A stretch of 33,543 nt of DNA from CAYHHI01 sp964356335 (GTDB taxonomy: Bacteria; Arandabacterota; Arandabacteria; Arandabacterales; Arandabacteraceae), in assembly GCA_964356335.1 (NCBI GenBank), contig CAYHHI010000037.1, positions 1 to 33,543 on the forward strand, read 5' to 3'. Below the pieces are notes generated by a model. That model did not search any database, had not been told where the DNA came from, and saw only the letters and a list, made by a program, of their open reading frames with translations. Made by a program: the position numbers and the translations under genes. Shown here one piece after another: positions 8,740 to 16,305 of the stretch (position 1 is its first letter; each line of letters begins with the position of its first letter).

Positions 8740-10739
8740 TCAAGTTGAACCCTGTATTAGGAGCCCTTATCATCACCCTCGCGCTGTGGGCCAACGCGGG
8801 CGGCGCACCGCGAGAGGACGAACGGGATCAGACGCCTGATATGCTCGCTGCTCCCACGTCGCCGCAGGCGAATGCGGCCCCCGTCCTCCAGAGGCAGACC
8901 GATGGCAATGCCGTAGGGCTTGTGATCACAAACTATGGCTTCCTCGGGAACAACTTCGTCACGCGGTCACCCTCGATGGAGTATCCTCTGGGCACACAAA
9001 TGGAGCATCTGATAAGGGCCGGCATTTGGGTCGGTGGCATCAACAGCGATGGTGATACCGTGGTATCGACAGGCTCCGTTTCGGGTGTCTGGGGATCGGG
9101 CTCTGCTACATCAACCGAGTTCGCTCCCAGCTTGAAGATAAAGGAAAGATCGAACCTCATAAACAGCCGCGCTTACTCCAAGAAAGCAAAGAGCGAACAG
9201 GATTTCAACTCGGAGTACAGAGACTATAATCCGATTGCCCGAACCAACAGGGATGGAACCAAAGTCAGGGCACTCACGCTGAGTGTGACTCAGCGATCTT
9301 ACCTTTGGAGCTACAAGTTTGCGGAGGCTTTCGTTATCCTGAGCTTCACCATAAGGAATGCAGCAGTGGAGGGTGTGATCAGAGACTTGCGCCTTGGCAT
9401 CTTCGGTGAGATGGCATCCGGGTGGAAGGGAGCCTACGATACATGGCGTCCCCCTTCGGGCTCCTGGTTCCGCAAGAAGGCTCTTGAGTTCTTCCCTGAC
9501 CAGCGAATGATTGGGGAGCATCATTACACTTATCAGGATGGAACCTGTCCGTCATGGGGGGCGTTTGCAATTCTCGGCATCGCGAATTGCGACTGTCCTC
9601 CATGCGGTCCCGTCACCTATCACATCCCTCCCATCGATTCTATTCCGGTGTCCTTCAACTGGTGGGACTGGCATGCTGAAGCAGACAGTCCAGGCGTTTA
9701 CACCGATAAGTACCGGTTTAGGATGATGGGTAACGGGGAGAATGATGACTGGCGAGTGATCCGCCCTGAGACTGATGACCCCGTTGAACTCCTCTCGGCA
9801 GGACCCTTGCCAGGACTCTTGTACCCGGGTGACAGCGTCGTGTTCGCGTGCGCCTTCGTCGGGGGAATGGATCGAGCGAGCCTGATCGAGAATGCAAGGT
9901 GGGCACAGCGCGCCTACGACAACTGTTATATCCTGCCATCCCCCCCCCAACCTCCCCCATTCAGAGTCACACCAGCACCAGGTGCAATAGATCTTTTCTG
10001 GAGTGCTGCTTTCGAGGACTCCCTTGATCCTTTCTATCACGAACCCGACTTTGAAGGTTACAGAGTCTTTATAACCAGGAAAGAGGGCGCCATTTCTGAC
10101 GATTTCGAATTGGTGCGCGACGTCGATCTTATCGACACCGTGGGCTACGACACCGGCTTCGAATCGGTACGGGACGACACCACCTTAGATGGCACCCCGT
10201 ACGACTATCATCTTCAGATCCCGAATCTCAAGGACGGTTTCAAATACTGGGTCTCGCTCACTGCTTACGACAAGGGCCAACCCCAGCAAGGCGTTGAAAG
10301 CATGCAGAGCGGCGTGCTGGCAACCAAGGTGCTCACGGTACCGGGCCCTTCTGCCGAGGAAGAGCGTAAGGTTTCGGTCTTTCCGAATCCCTATAGAGGC
10401 CAGGCGGTCTGGGATGGAACGCGGGACAGGGAGAAGTACGTCTGGTTCGTCAATCTACCCGAGAAGGCCACTATACGCATATTCACGCTCGCCGGTGACC
10501 TTGTGAGAACCGTACAATTTGATGCTGAGACCCGATTTTCCGACTCGACCTATACCGGCAGGGATGTGCAGGGTCTCAAGATCAAGCAGAGAGACCGAAT
10601 CGCAATGCCCGGCGGGATGTGCGCCTGGGACCTTATCTCTGACAGGGATCAGGCGGTCGCCACGGGGCTGTACATTTTCTCAGTTGAGGACAGAGCGACC
10701 GGCAAGAACCAGGTCGGCAAGCTCATGATAATAAGGTGA
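8736..10739 (+). CDS. secreted protein with fibronectin-like region and FlgD-like/sorting-type C-terminus
   Basis: ATG 8736 overlaps the previous stop (ATGA), giving 667 aa; a TTG at 8721 would only add five residues. A signal peptide ends near residue 23. The N-terminal half is a large beta-rich region of unknown family (VGLVITNYGFLGNNF, IRAGIWVGGINSDGD, later DWHAEADSPGVYTDKYRFR). A proline-rich joint (PSPPQPPPF) leads into an FN3-like domain (FEGYRVFITRKEG, FKYWVSLTAYDKG). The C-terminus has VFPNPYRG, then VWFVNLPEKATIRIFTLAGDLV and GLYIFSVED, the FlgD-like/CTD pattern used as a sorting signal in FCB surface proteins. A C9 tract at 9940-9948 lies in the proline-rich joint. Function unknown; probably surface-located cargo. 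Confidence 0.8.
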   Translation: MIKLNPVLGALIITLALWANAGGAPREDERDQTPDMLAAPTSPQANAAPVLQRQTDGNAVGLVITNYGFLGNNFVTRSPSMEYPLGTQMEHLIRAGIWVGGINSDGDTVVSTGSVSGVWGSGSATSTEFAPSLKIKERSNLINSRAYSKKAKSEQDFNSEYRDYNPIARTNRDGTKVRALTLSVTQRSYLWSYKFAEAFVILSFTIRNAAVEGVIRDLRLGIFGEMASGWKGAYDTWRPPSGSWFRKKALEFFPDQRMIGEHHYTYQDGTCPSWGAFAILGIANCDCPPCGPVTYHIPPIDSIPVSFNWWDWHAEADSPGVYTDKYRFRMMGNGENDDWRVIRPETDDPVELLSAGPLPGLLYPGDSVVFACAFVGGMDRASLIENARWAQRAYDNCYILPSPPQPPPFRVTPAPGAIDLFWSAAFEDSLDPFYHEPDFEGYRVFITRKEGAISDDFELVRDVDLIDTVGYDTGFESVRDDTTLDGTPYDYHLQIPNLKDGFKYWVSLTAYDKGQPQQGVESMQSGVLATKVLTVPGPSAEEERKVSVFPNPYRGQAVWDGTRDREKYVWFVNLPEKATIRIFTLAGDLVRTVQFDAETRFSDSTYTGRDVQGLKIKQRDRIAMPGGMCAWDLISDRDQAVATGLYIFSVEDRATGKNQVGKLMIIR

Positions 10740-10809
10740 CCCGAGGAAGCCGCAGCCCGCAGATTGAGTGCCGGCGCGGGTGCTCGTGGGCAGGATGCTC
10801 GGGAAAGTG

Positions 10810-12249
10810 ATGACAATCGCGAACATGATGACAATGATGAGCGTAAAGAAGATCAATCAGAAGACCGTGGTAAGCGCCGGGCTCCTGCTCATGCTGGGGC
10901 TCACGATCCTGGTGGGGTGCGCTAAAGAGGAGAGATTCTCGCCTAAGAACCTCGAGCCGGAAACCTATCTGGCCGTGGCGGACAGCGTGCGCCATGCCAC
11001 GGTCTATAACCAGACCCTAAGATGGTGGGGAGAGGATAAGGATGGTGAGGTTGTCGCATTTGAATACCGCTGGCTGATCGATCCCGCGGAGACTGGTTGT
11101 GGGCTGGACTCGGTCTGGGTCCGCACCGAGAAGACATCAGGGAGTTTCGATCTGCCGGTCAGCCACGGCAAGAGCGTGCATCGCTTCGAAGTGAGAGCCA
11201 TAGACGATGATGGGGCCTGGGATCGCTTCCCGTGCACCCTGACCCTGCCCGTAACCAATAACCCACCGGAAGTCATGATCTGGAATCGTGATGCCTTGCC
11301 TGACACGACTTTCCCTGCTTTCACAGCTAAGTGGCACGGCAGCGACCCTGACGGTGATAACACCATTGCCAAGTACGTCGCCTGGCTCGATGGAGACACG
11401 GACAACGCAAAAGAGTTCTCGCCCAGCGACACGGTGATCTCCCTTGGGTTAGAGGACTTCGGAGGCAAATTCGCGAGGCCGGAGACCCTCAATCTTATCG
11501 CCATAGATTCCGCTTGCGATACCAGTTTGGTGACGACACACACCTGGTACGTCAAGGAGCCGAGAGGCCAGATCCTCATTGTGGATGACCTTGGCAAGGA
11601 GGCCGGGGCCGCCGAAAGACCGACCGACAGGTTCTACAAGACCAGCATCGATTCCTGCGGCCAGGCCTATTCGGTGCTCGACCTTCAGAACTTCAAAGGG
11701 ATGACGTCCGCGCACAATTTCCCCGAGCTCTTCTCGATCTTCGACCTGGTTATATGGTATAACACACCGACCCGATCGGCCTCGGCGCATCTGTCAGGTG
11801 CGGAGGGCGCTCTTAAATCCTACGTCGAAGACGGTGGTAGCATCTTGGTCATAAGTATGGCGGCATTGGGATCGGGACCCGCACTCCGGGATTCGCTTTG
11901 GCCTGAGGTGTTTGGAATCGATTCCATTGTTGTCAGGAACGGATCCAGCAATTTCGACTGCAGGACTTGGACGATCCAGGCCAATACCGACGTCGGACTT
12001 GCCAGTCTCAAGATCATAGGGATCTGGCCCGGTGTGGACTGCGTGCTGCCTAGTTTTACAGCCACTCCGCTCTATTACATTGCCCCGGGCACAGCTGGCG
12101 CATACCAGACCGAAGAATACTATCTGGGCATTCTCAATTCCTGGCATGCCGGGAAGGCCGTACTGCTGACGTTCCCCCTGAACAGCGCCGACCGATACGG
12201 CAATGCTCGCTATGAGTATTGTAAGGTAATCAATCTCCTGTTACAATAG
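10810..12249 (+). CDS. lipoprotein with Ig-like/PKD-type region and Rossmann-like C-terminal domain
   Basis: The start is uncertain. GTG 10768 is the longest option, ATG 10810 has GGGAAAG close upstream, and ATG 10837 gives the most compact lipoprotein signal. The lipobox is LTILVGC. Then come two Ig/FN3-like beta domains: WWGEDKDGEVVAFEYRWLID with FEVRAIDDDGAWD, and KWHGSDPDGDNTIAKYVAWL. The C-terminal region begins GQILIVDDLG and has FDLVIWYNT and YVEDGGSILVISM, resembling a class I glutamine-amidotransferase/ThuA-like Rossmann fold, but with no catalytic triad that I can confirm. Last gene of the receptor operon, 70-98 nt after its predecessor. Likely an outer-membrane lipoprotein of unknown function. 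Confidence 0.78.
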   Translation: MTIANMMTMMSVKKINQKTVVSAGLLLMLGLTILVGCAKEERFSPKNLEPETYLAVADSVRHATVYNQTLRWWGEDKDGEVVAFEYRWLIDPAETGCGLDSVWVRTEKTSGSFDLPVSHGKSVHRFEVRAIDDDGAWDRFPCTLTLPVTNNPPEVMIWNRDALPDTTFPAFTAKWHGSDPDGDNTIAKYVAWLDGDTDNAKEFSPSDTVISLGLEDFGGKFARPETLNLIAIDSACDTSLVTTHTWYVKEPRGQILIVDDLGKEAGAAERPTDRFYKTSIDSCGQAYSVLDLQNFKGMTSAHNFPELFSIFDLVIWYNTPTRSASAHLSGAEGALKSYVEDGGSILVISMAALGSGPALRDSLWPEVFGIDSIVVRNGSSNFDCRTWTIQANTDVGLASLKIIGIWPGVDCVLPSFTATPLYYIAPGTAGAYQTEEYYLGILNSWHAGKAVLLTFPLNSADRYGNARYEYCKVINLLLQ

Positions 12250-12292
12250 ACTCGCGGGAGCAACGCCAGCGGCAACAAGCATTTGTGGCGGC

Positions 12293-12334
12293 GCGTGGCT
12301 GTCAATGTTGACCGCGTGGCTATCAATGTTGACC
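12293..12334 (+). repeat. 21-bp direct tandem repeat, two copies
   Basis: The unit GCGTGGCTGTCAATGTTGACC at 12293-12313 is repeated at 12314-12334 with one change (G to A). A degenerate third start follows (GTGTGA). It lies 28 nt before the start codon of the membrane protein at 12362. Each unit ends in TTGACC, which resembles a -35 element, but no convincing -10 lies at the right distance. It may be an operator for that gene or a slippage product. Confidence 0.7.
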
Positions 12335-12361
12335 GTGTGATTGCCCGAGGAGGATACAGGG

Positions 12362-12943
12362 ATGTCTAAGAAGGCAGGCTTGTTAGTAATGTTGCTCACT
12401 GGTCTTGTGTGGGGACTCACCGAGATCTTCTTGGGCGACGTTTTCTACAAGTTCCATATGCCCTTCAGAGCGGGAGCCCTCACGGCCGTTGGCATGGCGC
12501 TGCTCGTGATTGCACGGATGGCCTTTGACAAGCCGGGAAGCTCGCTTGCTGCGGGTGTTTTGGCGGGAGGCATAAGGTGTCTCGTACCCAAGGTCTATCT
12601 CTGTCATCTCATAGCGATTGGGCTTGAAGGCTGCGCGTTCGATGCCACCTGGACAGCCTTGAGGGCAGGCGAGAAGCAGACTTTGAGGCGGGCGTGGGTG
12701 GCAGGAGCAATCGCAATCTACTCGGGCTTTCTTGCTTTCGGGGCCGCAAGCATCTATCTCTTCAAGTTCCAGAGGTGGGTCGCCGACGGGATGGCCGGCG
12801 TCGGGGCATGGACGCTCAAGTCGGGTAGTTTCTCGCTCGCTGTATTTATCGTTCTGACACCAATAGCCCTGAAAGCTGGCAGAAGCATTGCGGCGCGCGC
12901 GCCCCGCCTGGCAGAAAGCCACATCTCTTCCCTCGACAACTGA
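12362..12943 (+). CDS. hypothetical integral membrane protein
   Basis: 193 aa from ATG 12362, chosen because GAGGAGG lies about 8-10 nt upstream; the frame is open to 12341. Five or six hydrophobic helices are visible: residues 5-24 (GLLVMLLTGLVWGLTEIF), about 35-53, about 60-82, about 107-130 and about 150-172. No catalytic motif, cysteine pair or known family signature stands out. The overall look is of a small transporter-like or S-component-like protein, but that is only an impression. It is convergent with the YihY-type gene, with 6 nt between the two stop codons. The 21-bp repeat upstream may regulate it. Confidence 0.75.
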   Translation: MSKKAGLLVMLLTGLVWGLTEIFLGDVFYKFHMPFRAGALTAVGMALLVIARMAFDKPGSSLAAGVLAGGIRCLVPKVYLCHLIAIGLEGCAFDATWTALRAGEKQTLRRAWVAGAIAIYSGFLAFGAASIYLFKFQRWVADGMAGVGAWTLKSGSFSLAVFIVLTPIALKAGRSIAARAPRLAESHISSLDN

Positions 12944-12949
12944 ATCCTT

Positions 12950-13807
12950 CTATTCTATGATGAGGATGCCCTTCTTACGCTTGAGGTGAACGGGTTCGCG
13001 CGGCTGTTCCACCGTAGCAGCCACAAGCTCCATACCCCACAGGATTATCGCAGATGAGCAGTACACCCACGTCATCAATACGATGATACCCCCGATTGAC
13101 CCATAAGCGCTCGTGACCCTTGTCATGCGGATGTAAGTCAAGAAAGCATTCTTCGCGATTTCCCACGTCAGGGACACAACCGCGGCGCAAAGGAATACGT
13201 TCTTCCGGGGGATGTTCCTCGGAGTGGTCAGAAGGTATACGGTGGTGAACGTGATGAAAGAAAAAGCATAAGGTATCATGATGAGAATCACCGTCAAGGC
13301 GTTGCCGACGGCGAATTGAGCCTGGCGGGCCAGCCGGTCGATAAGCGCGGGCAGAAACAGCGATCCCAGGAGCATAAGAGCCGCAAAGCCGACAAGCAAT
13401 AGCGCCACGAGTTGCCTGAGGAGTACGTCTTTCCAGCCCTTTCTGCCCCAGATTATTGATGCACTCAGGGCAAGCGTATTGAAAACATGCCTCGCCCCCC
13501 AGATCAGGGCTACTATTCCCAGTCCCCACCAAGCCACAGGTTTGGTCTGGGAAGCCGAGCGTATCCAATCCGTCACCATGTTGGCACCTACGGGGGTAAG
13601 GCTTGTGACCAGTTTAGCCATCCTGGCCGTAGCCTCCTCAGAGGATCCTGCGACGGTCGCGAATATTGAGACCGTCAGGAGCACCAACGGGAAGAACGAA
13701 AACATGGCATAGAAGCTTATGGAAGCGCTGAGGGCAAGGCAGTTGTGGGCGGCGTAGCCGGTTATACTGTTCTTGAATACCCTCATAGCCCGTTTCATGA
13801 TATGCAT
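12950..13807 (-). CDS. YihY/BrkB family integral membrane protein
   Basis: Start taken at 13807 (MHIMKRAMRVF), which has GGAG 6 nt upstream; the frame is open to an ATG at 13873, and an ATG at 13798 is also possible. The 285-aa product shows the family pattern. An amphipathic N-terminus is followed by CLALSASISFYAMFSFFPLVLL, then WWGLGIVALIWGARHVFNTL, and three further membrane spans. Near the C-terminus it has the hallmark YGSIGGIIVLMTWVYCSSAIILWGMEL. The tail is basic. These proteins have six membrane spans; their function is not established, and the old RNase BN label is wrong. Monocistronic. Confidence 0.92.
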   Translation of the reverse strand: MHIMKRAMRVFKNSITGYAAHNCLALSASISFYAMFSFFPLVLLTVSIFATVAGSSEEATARMAKLVTSLTPVGANMVTDWIRSASQTKPVAWWGLGIVALIWGARHVFNTLALSASIIWGRKGWKDVLLRQLVALLLVGFAALMLLGSLFLPALIDRLARQAQFAVGNALTVILIMIPYAFSFITFTTVYLLTTPRNIPRKNVFLCAAVVSLTWEIAKNAFLTYIRMTRVTSAYGSIGGIIVLMTWVYCSSAIILWGMELVAATVEQPREPVHLKRKKGILIIE

Positions 13808-14036
13808 AGGCCGCTCCGACTCCCAAAACTCGCACACATCCCCTGGACAATCAATAGAATTCGACGCGTCCACCCCCTGCCACCCCCGCCGTCCCTACCC
13901 CACCGTCTGCCTTGCCGCAGGGCGACCCTCGGCCATCGCCCGCAGACCATGTCTCAGCCTCAACCAGGGCCACCAGCTCCGTCCATAGATCCCTCCATAG
14001 ACAGAAGACAGACCAGATAACTAAGACCTAGCCAGG
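13808..14036. other. non-coding stretch upstream of divergent genes
   Basis: With the box and promoter at 14037-14110 this belongs to a 436-nt gap. The 13870-14000 part is C-rich on the plus strand, with a short direct repeat TCCATAGA (13983 and 13995 regions). No convincing ORF, hairpin or promoter for the YihY-type gene was seen in it. Confidence 0.5.
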
Positions 14037-14064
14037 GGTCACGATATCTGTTCCCAACCCCAGG
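14037..14064 (+). promoter_or_regulatory. 28-nt box, copy 1, upstream of -35 element
   Basis: Contains the 18-nt core TCTGTTCCCAACCCCAGG at 14047-14064. The same core, inside a 28-nt block with 25 identical positions, recurs at 21810-21837. In both places the core is followed by exactly 13 nt and then TTGCTTG at the -35 region. The constant spacing to the promoter suggests an activator or repressor site. The end of a dispersed repeat is the alternative. Confidence 0.6.
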
Positions 14065-14081
14065 GTAACCCCCGATTTTGC

Positions 14082-14110
14082 TTGAATTCTTGGCCGGTTT
14101 GGGGTAAAAT
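14082..14110 (+). promoter_or_regulatory. sigma70-type promoter for the surface protein at 14244
   Basis: TTGAAT (14082-14087), 17-nt spacer, TAAAAT (14105-14110). Transcription would start near 14117, giving a leader of about 127 nt before the ATG at 14244. Confidence 0.6.
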
Positions 14111-14243
14111 ATAAGGGTGAGTAAGGACATGTCGTAAATGTAGGTTTAGAGAGGCGTATTTTTCCACGGAGGTGATGAAGAGGGGAAGTAGATAAAGTCC
14201 ACGTAACCTGTTTTTTCGCTTCAACCAGAAGGGGGGAACACCC

Positions 14244-16166
14244 ATGAAGCAGGCAGTATTATCTTTAGGGTTTGCTGTTCTTGTTTCGCTGGCCCTGGTG
14301 CCCCAGGCGTCGGCGGTTTTCTATGACACGGACATCTATCATGTCCAGGGGGGGTACTACACTGTCGGCGATACGGTCCGCGTGGACAGCGTTGTCGTGA
14401 ACGCGATAGACCTCAAACCCACGACATTCGCTCTGATGATTCAGGAACGAGCCGGTGGGCCCTATAGCGGCGTGATGGCTTACCTGGCGGGTGCGAGGCC
14501 CGACACCTTGTTGGGCGGCATCAGTGTTGGGGACATGGTGACCGTGCAGGGCATATATACCGAGTATGCTGCCGGTTCGGTGGCCGGCACCGTAACCGAG
14601 ATTGATTATTGCACCGTCACGATGGTCCAGCAAGACTACGGGGAGCTGCCTCCCCAGCTCCTGAGTTGCCATGACATCGGGGAGATACTCACAGATTCGA
14701 TCTGCGCCGAGCAGTGGGAAGGCGTGATGCTTGCGGTTGACACGGTGGTCTGTGTCCAAAACAATCTCGCATTCGGCGAATGGAGAGTGGTCGAGGCCCA
14801 CAATCATCCTGGTACCTGCGGCAGAGATACCTTGAGGATCGACGATAAGCTGGTGGACCCAACGCTTGGTAGGCCTGGCGTGGGCGACACGCTTGCCCTG
14901 ATACGAGGTCCCCTATCCTACGAATACGATCAGTACAGGGTGTGGCCCAGGGACGACAGCGATTTGGTTTACATCAGCTTGCCTCCCGGGCCCAATCTGA
15001 TCCTTGCATATCCGATTTCCAACACTAAGCTAGAGGCCCTGTTTGATCGGGACCTTGAGAAGACCTCGGCGGAAGACATCAACAACTACTTCCTCCAGAG
15101 CCTGACCGCGATTACCCTGGCCAAGCTGGATGTTAATAACTTTTCCCTGGTTCATCTCACCACCGCTGCCCAGCCTGCGTCACAGCTGGATGTGCTTACG
15201 GCCGACAGTGTGAAAACGACTCTCGGCGTCCCTATGGACAGCGCCGAGACGTATAGCTTCAGGGCAGGAATCACCCCCATAAGCTTCATTCAGACGCCAG
15301 TCAATGGGGATACTTCGCAGTGTTATGGCGAGCAGGTGACGACATCCGGTATCGTGACAAGTGCTAATCCCACCTTCGGTGGACCGTACTTCATGCAAGA
15401 CAGATGCGGTGGACTGGGTGGTCCGAATCATGGCCTTTATGTCTATCAGTTCACCATGCCCAACCTTGTCCCGGGTGACAGTGTGATAGTCTCAGGGATA
15501 ATCACCGAGTACTTCGGCATGACCGAATTCACCTCGCTTGACTACCAGCAGAGGATAGGTATCGGGGCTCCCGTCAAAGTGAAGATGCTTCCGCCGGCGG
15601 TTCTCAGGGCGGGGTCATCGGCCGCGGAGCCGTACGAGGGTGTCATGGTCGGTGTGGATGCAGCTTATATCTACGCGACCTTCGATATCCACAACGAGTG
15701 GATGGTAGGCACGGGCACCGACTCGGTCTGGATCGCCCACAGGGCTGCTTACACCTACGTTCCCACCCTCGGATGTATTGGTAGCGTCAAGGGACCTCTG
15801 GACTACACTTACGGCAGTTTCAGGATCCAGCCCAGAACCAATGCCGATATAGTCGAGTCCGGAGCGGGGGCTACGCCTGGCGGGACGTTCACTTTGAGTC
15901 TCTCCCAGAATGCTCCCAACCCGTTCGGAGCCGAGACTTCAATCAGGTTCACGCTTCCTTCGAAGACACAGGTCAACTTGTCGATTTACGATGTCTCCGG
16001 AAGGCTGGTGCGATCGGTGTATAACGATGCGGCGACCGCTGGTGAGCACCACGCAACGTGGGACGGCAAGGATGGCTTCGGCTCAGAAGTGAGCTCGGGC
16101 GTGTATTTCATAAGGCTGGCTACTCCTAAGACCACCCTCGAAAAGAAGATGGTGCTTGTGAATTAG
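14244..16166 (+). CDS. secreted surface protein with duplicated OB-like unit and FlgD-like C-terminus
   Basis: 640 aa; GGGGGG lies 7-12 nt before the ATG. The signal peptide ends near residue 24 (QASA). Two homologous units, about residues 30-245 and 350-545, share GDMVTVQGIYTEY / GDSVIVSGIITEY, EQWEGVMLAVD / EPYEGVMVGVD, and IRGPLSYEYDQYRVWPR / VKGPLDYTYGSFRIQPR. This is the OB-fold-like pattern seen in DUF5689/nuclease-associated proteins. Between them lies an Ig-like segment of the Big_5/SbsA type (KLEALFDRDLEKTSAEDINNY). The last 85 residues (NAPNPFGAETSIRFTLPS, LSIYDVSGRLV, GVYFIRLATP) are a clear FlgD-like sorting-type domain. No nuclease catalytic residues were recognised, so it is more likely structural or binding. 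Monocistronic, with its own promoter and terminator. Confidence 0.85.
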   Translation: MKQAVLSLGFAVLVSLALVPQASAVFYDTDIYHVQGGYYTVGDTVRVDSVVVNAIDLKPTTFALMIQERAGGPYSGVMAYLAGARPDTLLGGISVGDMVTVQGIYTEYAAGSVAGTVTEIDYCTVTMVQQDYGELPPQLLSCHDIGEILTDSICAEQWEGVMLAVDTVVCVQNNLAFGEWRVVEAHNHPGTCGRDTLRIDDKLVDPTLGRPGVGDTLALIRGPLSYEYDQYRVWPRDDSDLVYISLPPGPNLILAYPISNTKLEALFDRDLEKTSAEDINNYFLQSLTAITLAKLDVNNFSLVHLTTAAQPASQLDVLTADSVKTTLGVPMDSAETYSFRAGITPISFIQTPVNGDTSQCYGEQVTTSGIVTSANPTFGGPYFMQDRCGGLGGPNHGLYVYQFTMPNLVPGDSVIVSGIITEYFGMTEFTSLDYQQRIGIGAPVKVKMLPPAVLRAGSSAAEPYEGVMVGVDAAYIYATFDIHNEWMVGTGTDSVWIAHRAAYTYVPTLGCIGSVKGPLDYTYGSFRIQPRTNADIVESGAGATPGGTFTLSLSQNAPNPFGAETSIRFTLPSKTQVNLSIYDVSGRLVRSVYNDAATAGEHHATWDGKDGFGSEVSSGVYFIRLATPKTTLEKKMVLVN

Positions 16167-16193
16167 ACGGCCTCAGCAGAGTTAAGGATTTCA

Positions 16194-16223
16194 GGGGAAA
16201 GCCCTCAGGGCTTTCCCCTTTTT
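16194..16223 (+). terminator. rho-independent terminator
   Basis: An 11-bp perfect GC-rich stem (GGGGAAAGCCC / GGGCTTTCCCC) with a 3-nt loop is followed directly by TTTTT. It lies 28 nt after the stop codon of the surface protein gene. Confidence 0.9.
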
Positions 16224-16228
16224 GTTCC

Positions 16229-16256
16229 TTGAGGTCTGAGCAGGGTGTGGTAGAAT
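16229..16256 (+). promoter_or_regulatory. sigma70-type promoter for the barrel-SppA gene
   Basis: TTGAGG (16229-16234), 16-nt spacer, TAGAAT (16251-16256), directly after the upstream terminator and about 50 nt before the chosen start codon. Confidence 0.5.
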
Positions 16257-16305
16257 CCCCCCTGACTTCTCTTGATTTCCCATGACAGGAAGGGGGATTT
16301 CTGCA

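Noticed and set aside
14175..14195. Six-codon upstream ORF (MKRGSR) in the leader of the gene at 14244
   Set aside because: The ribosome-binding-like GGAGG is only 2 nt from the ATG, and nothing else supports translation.
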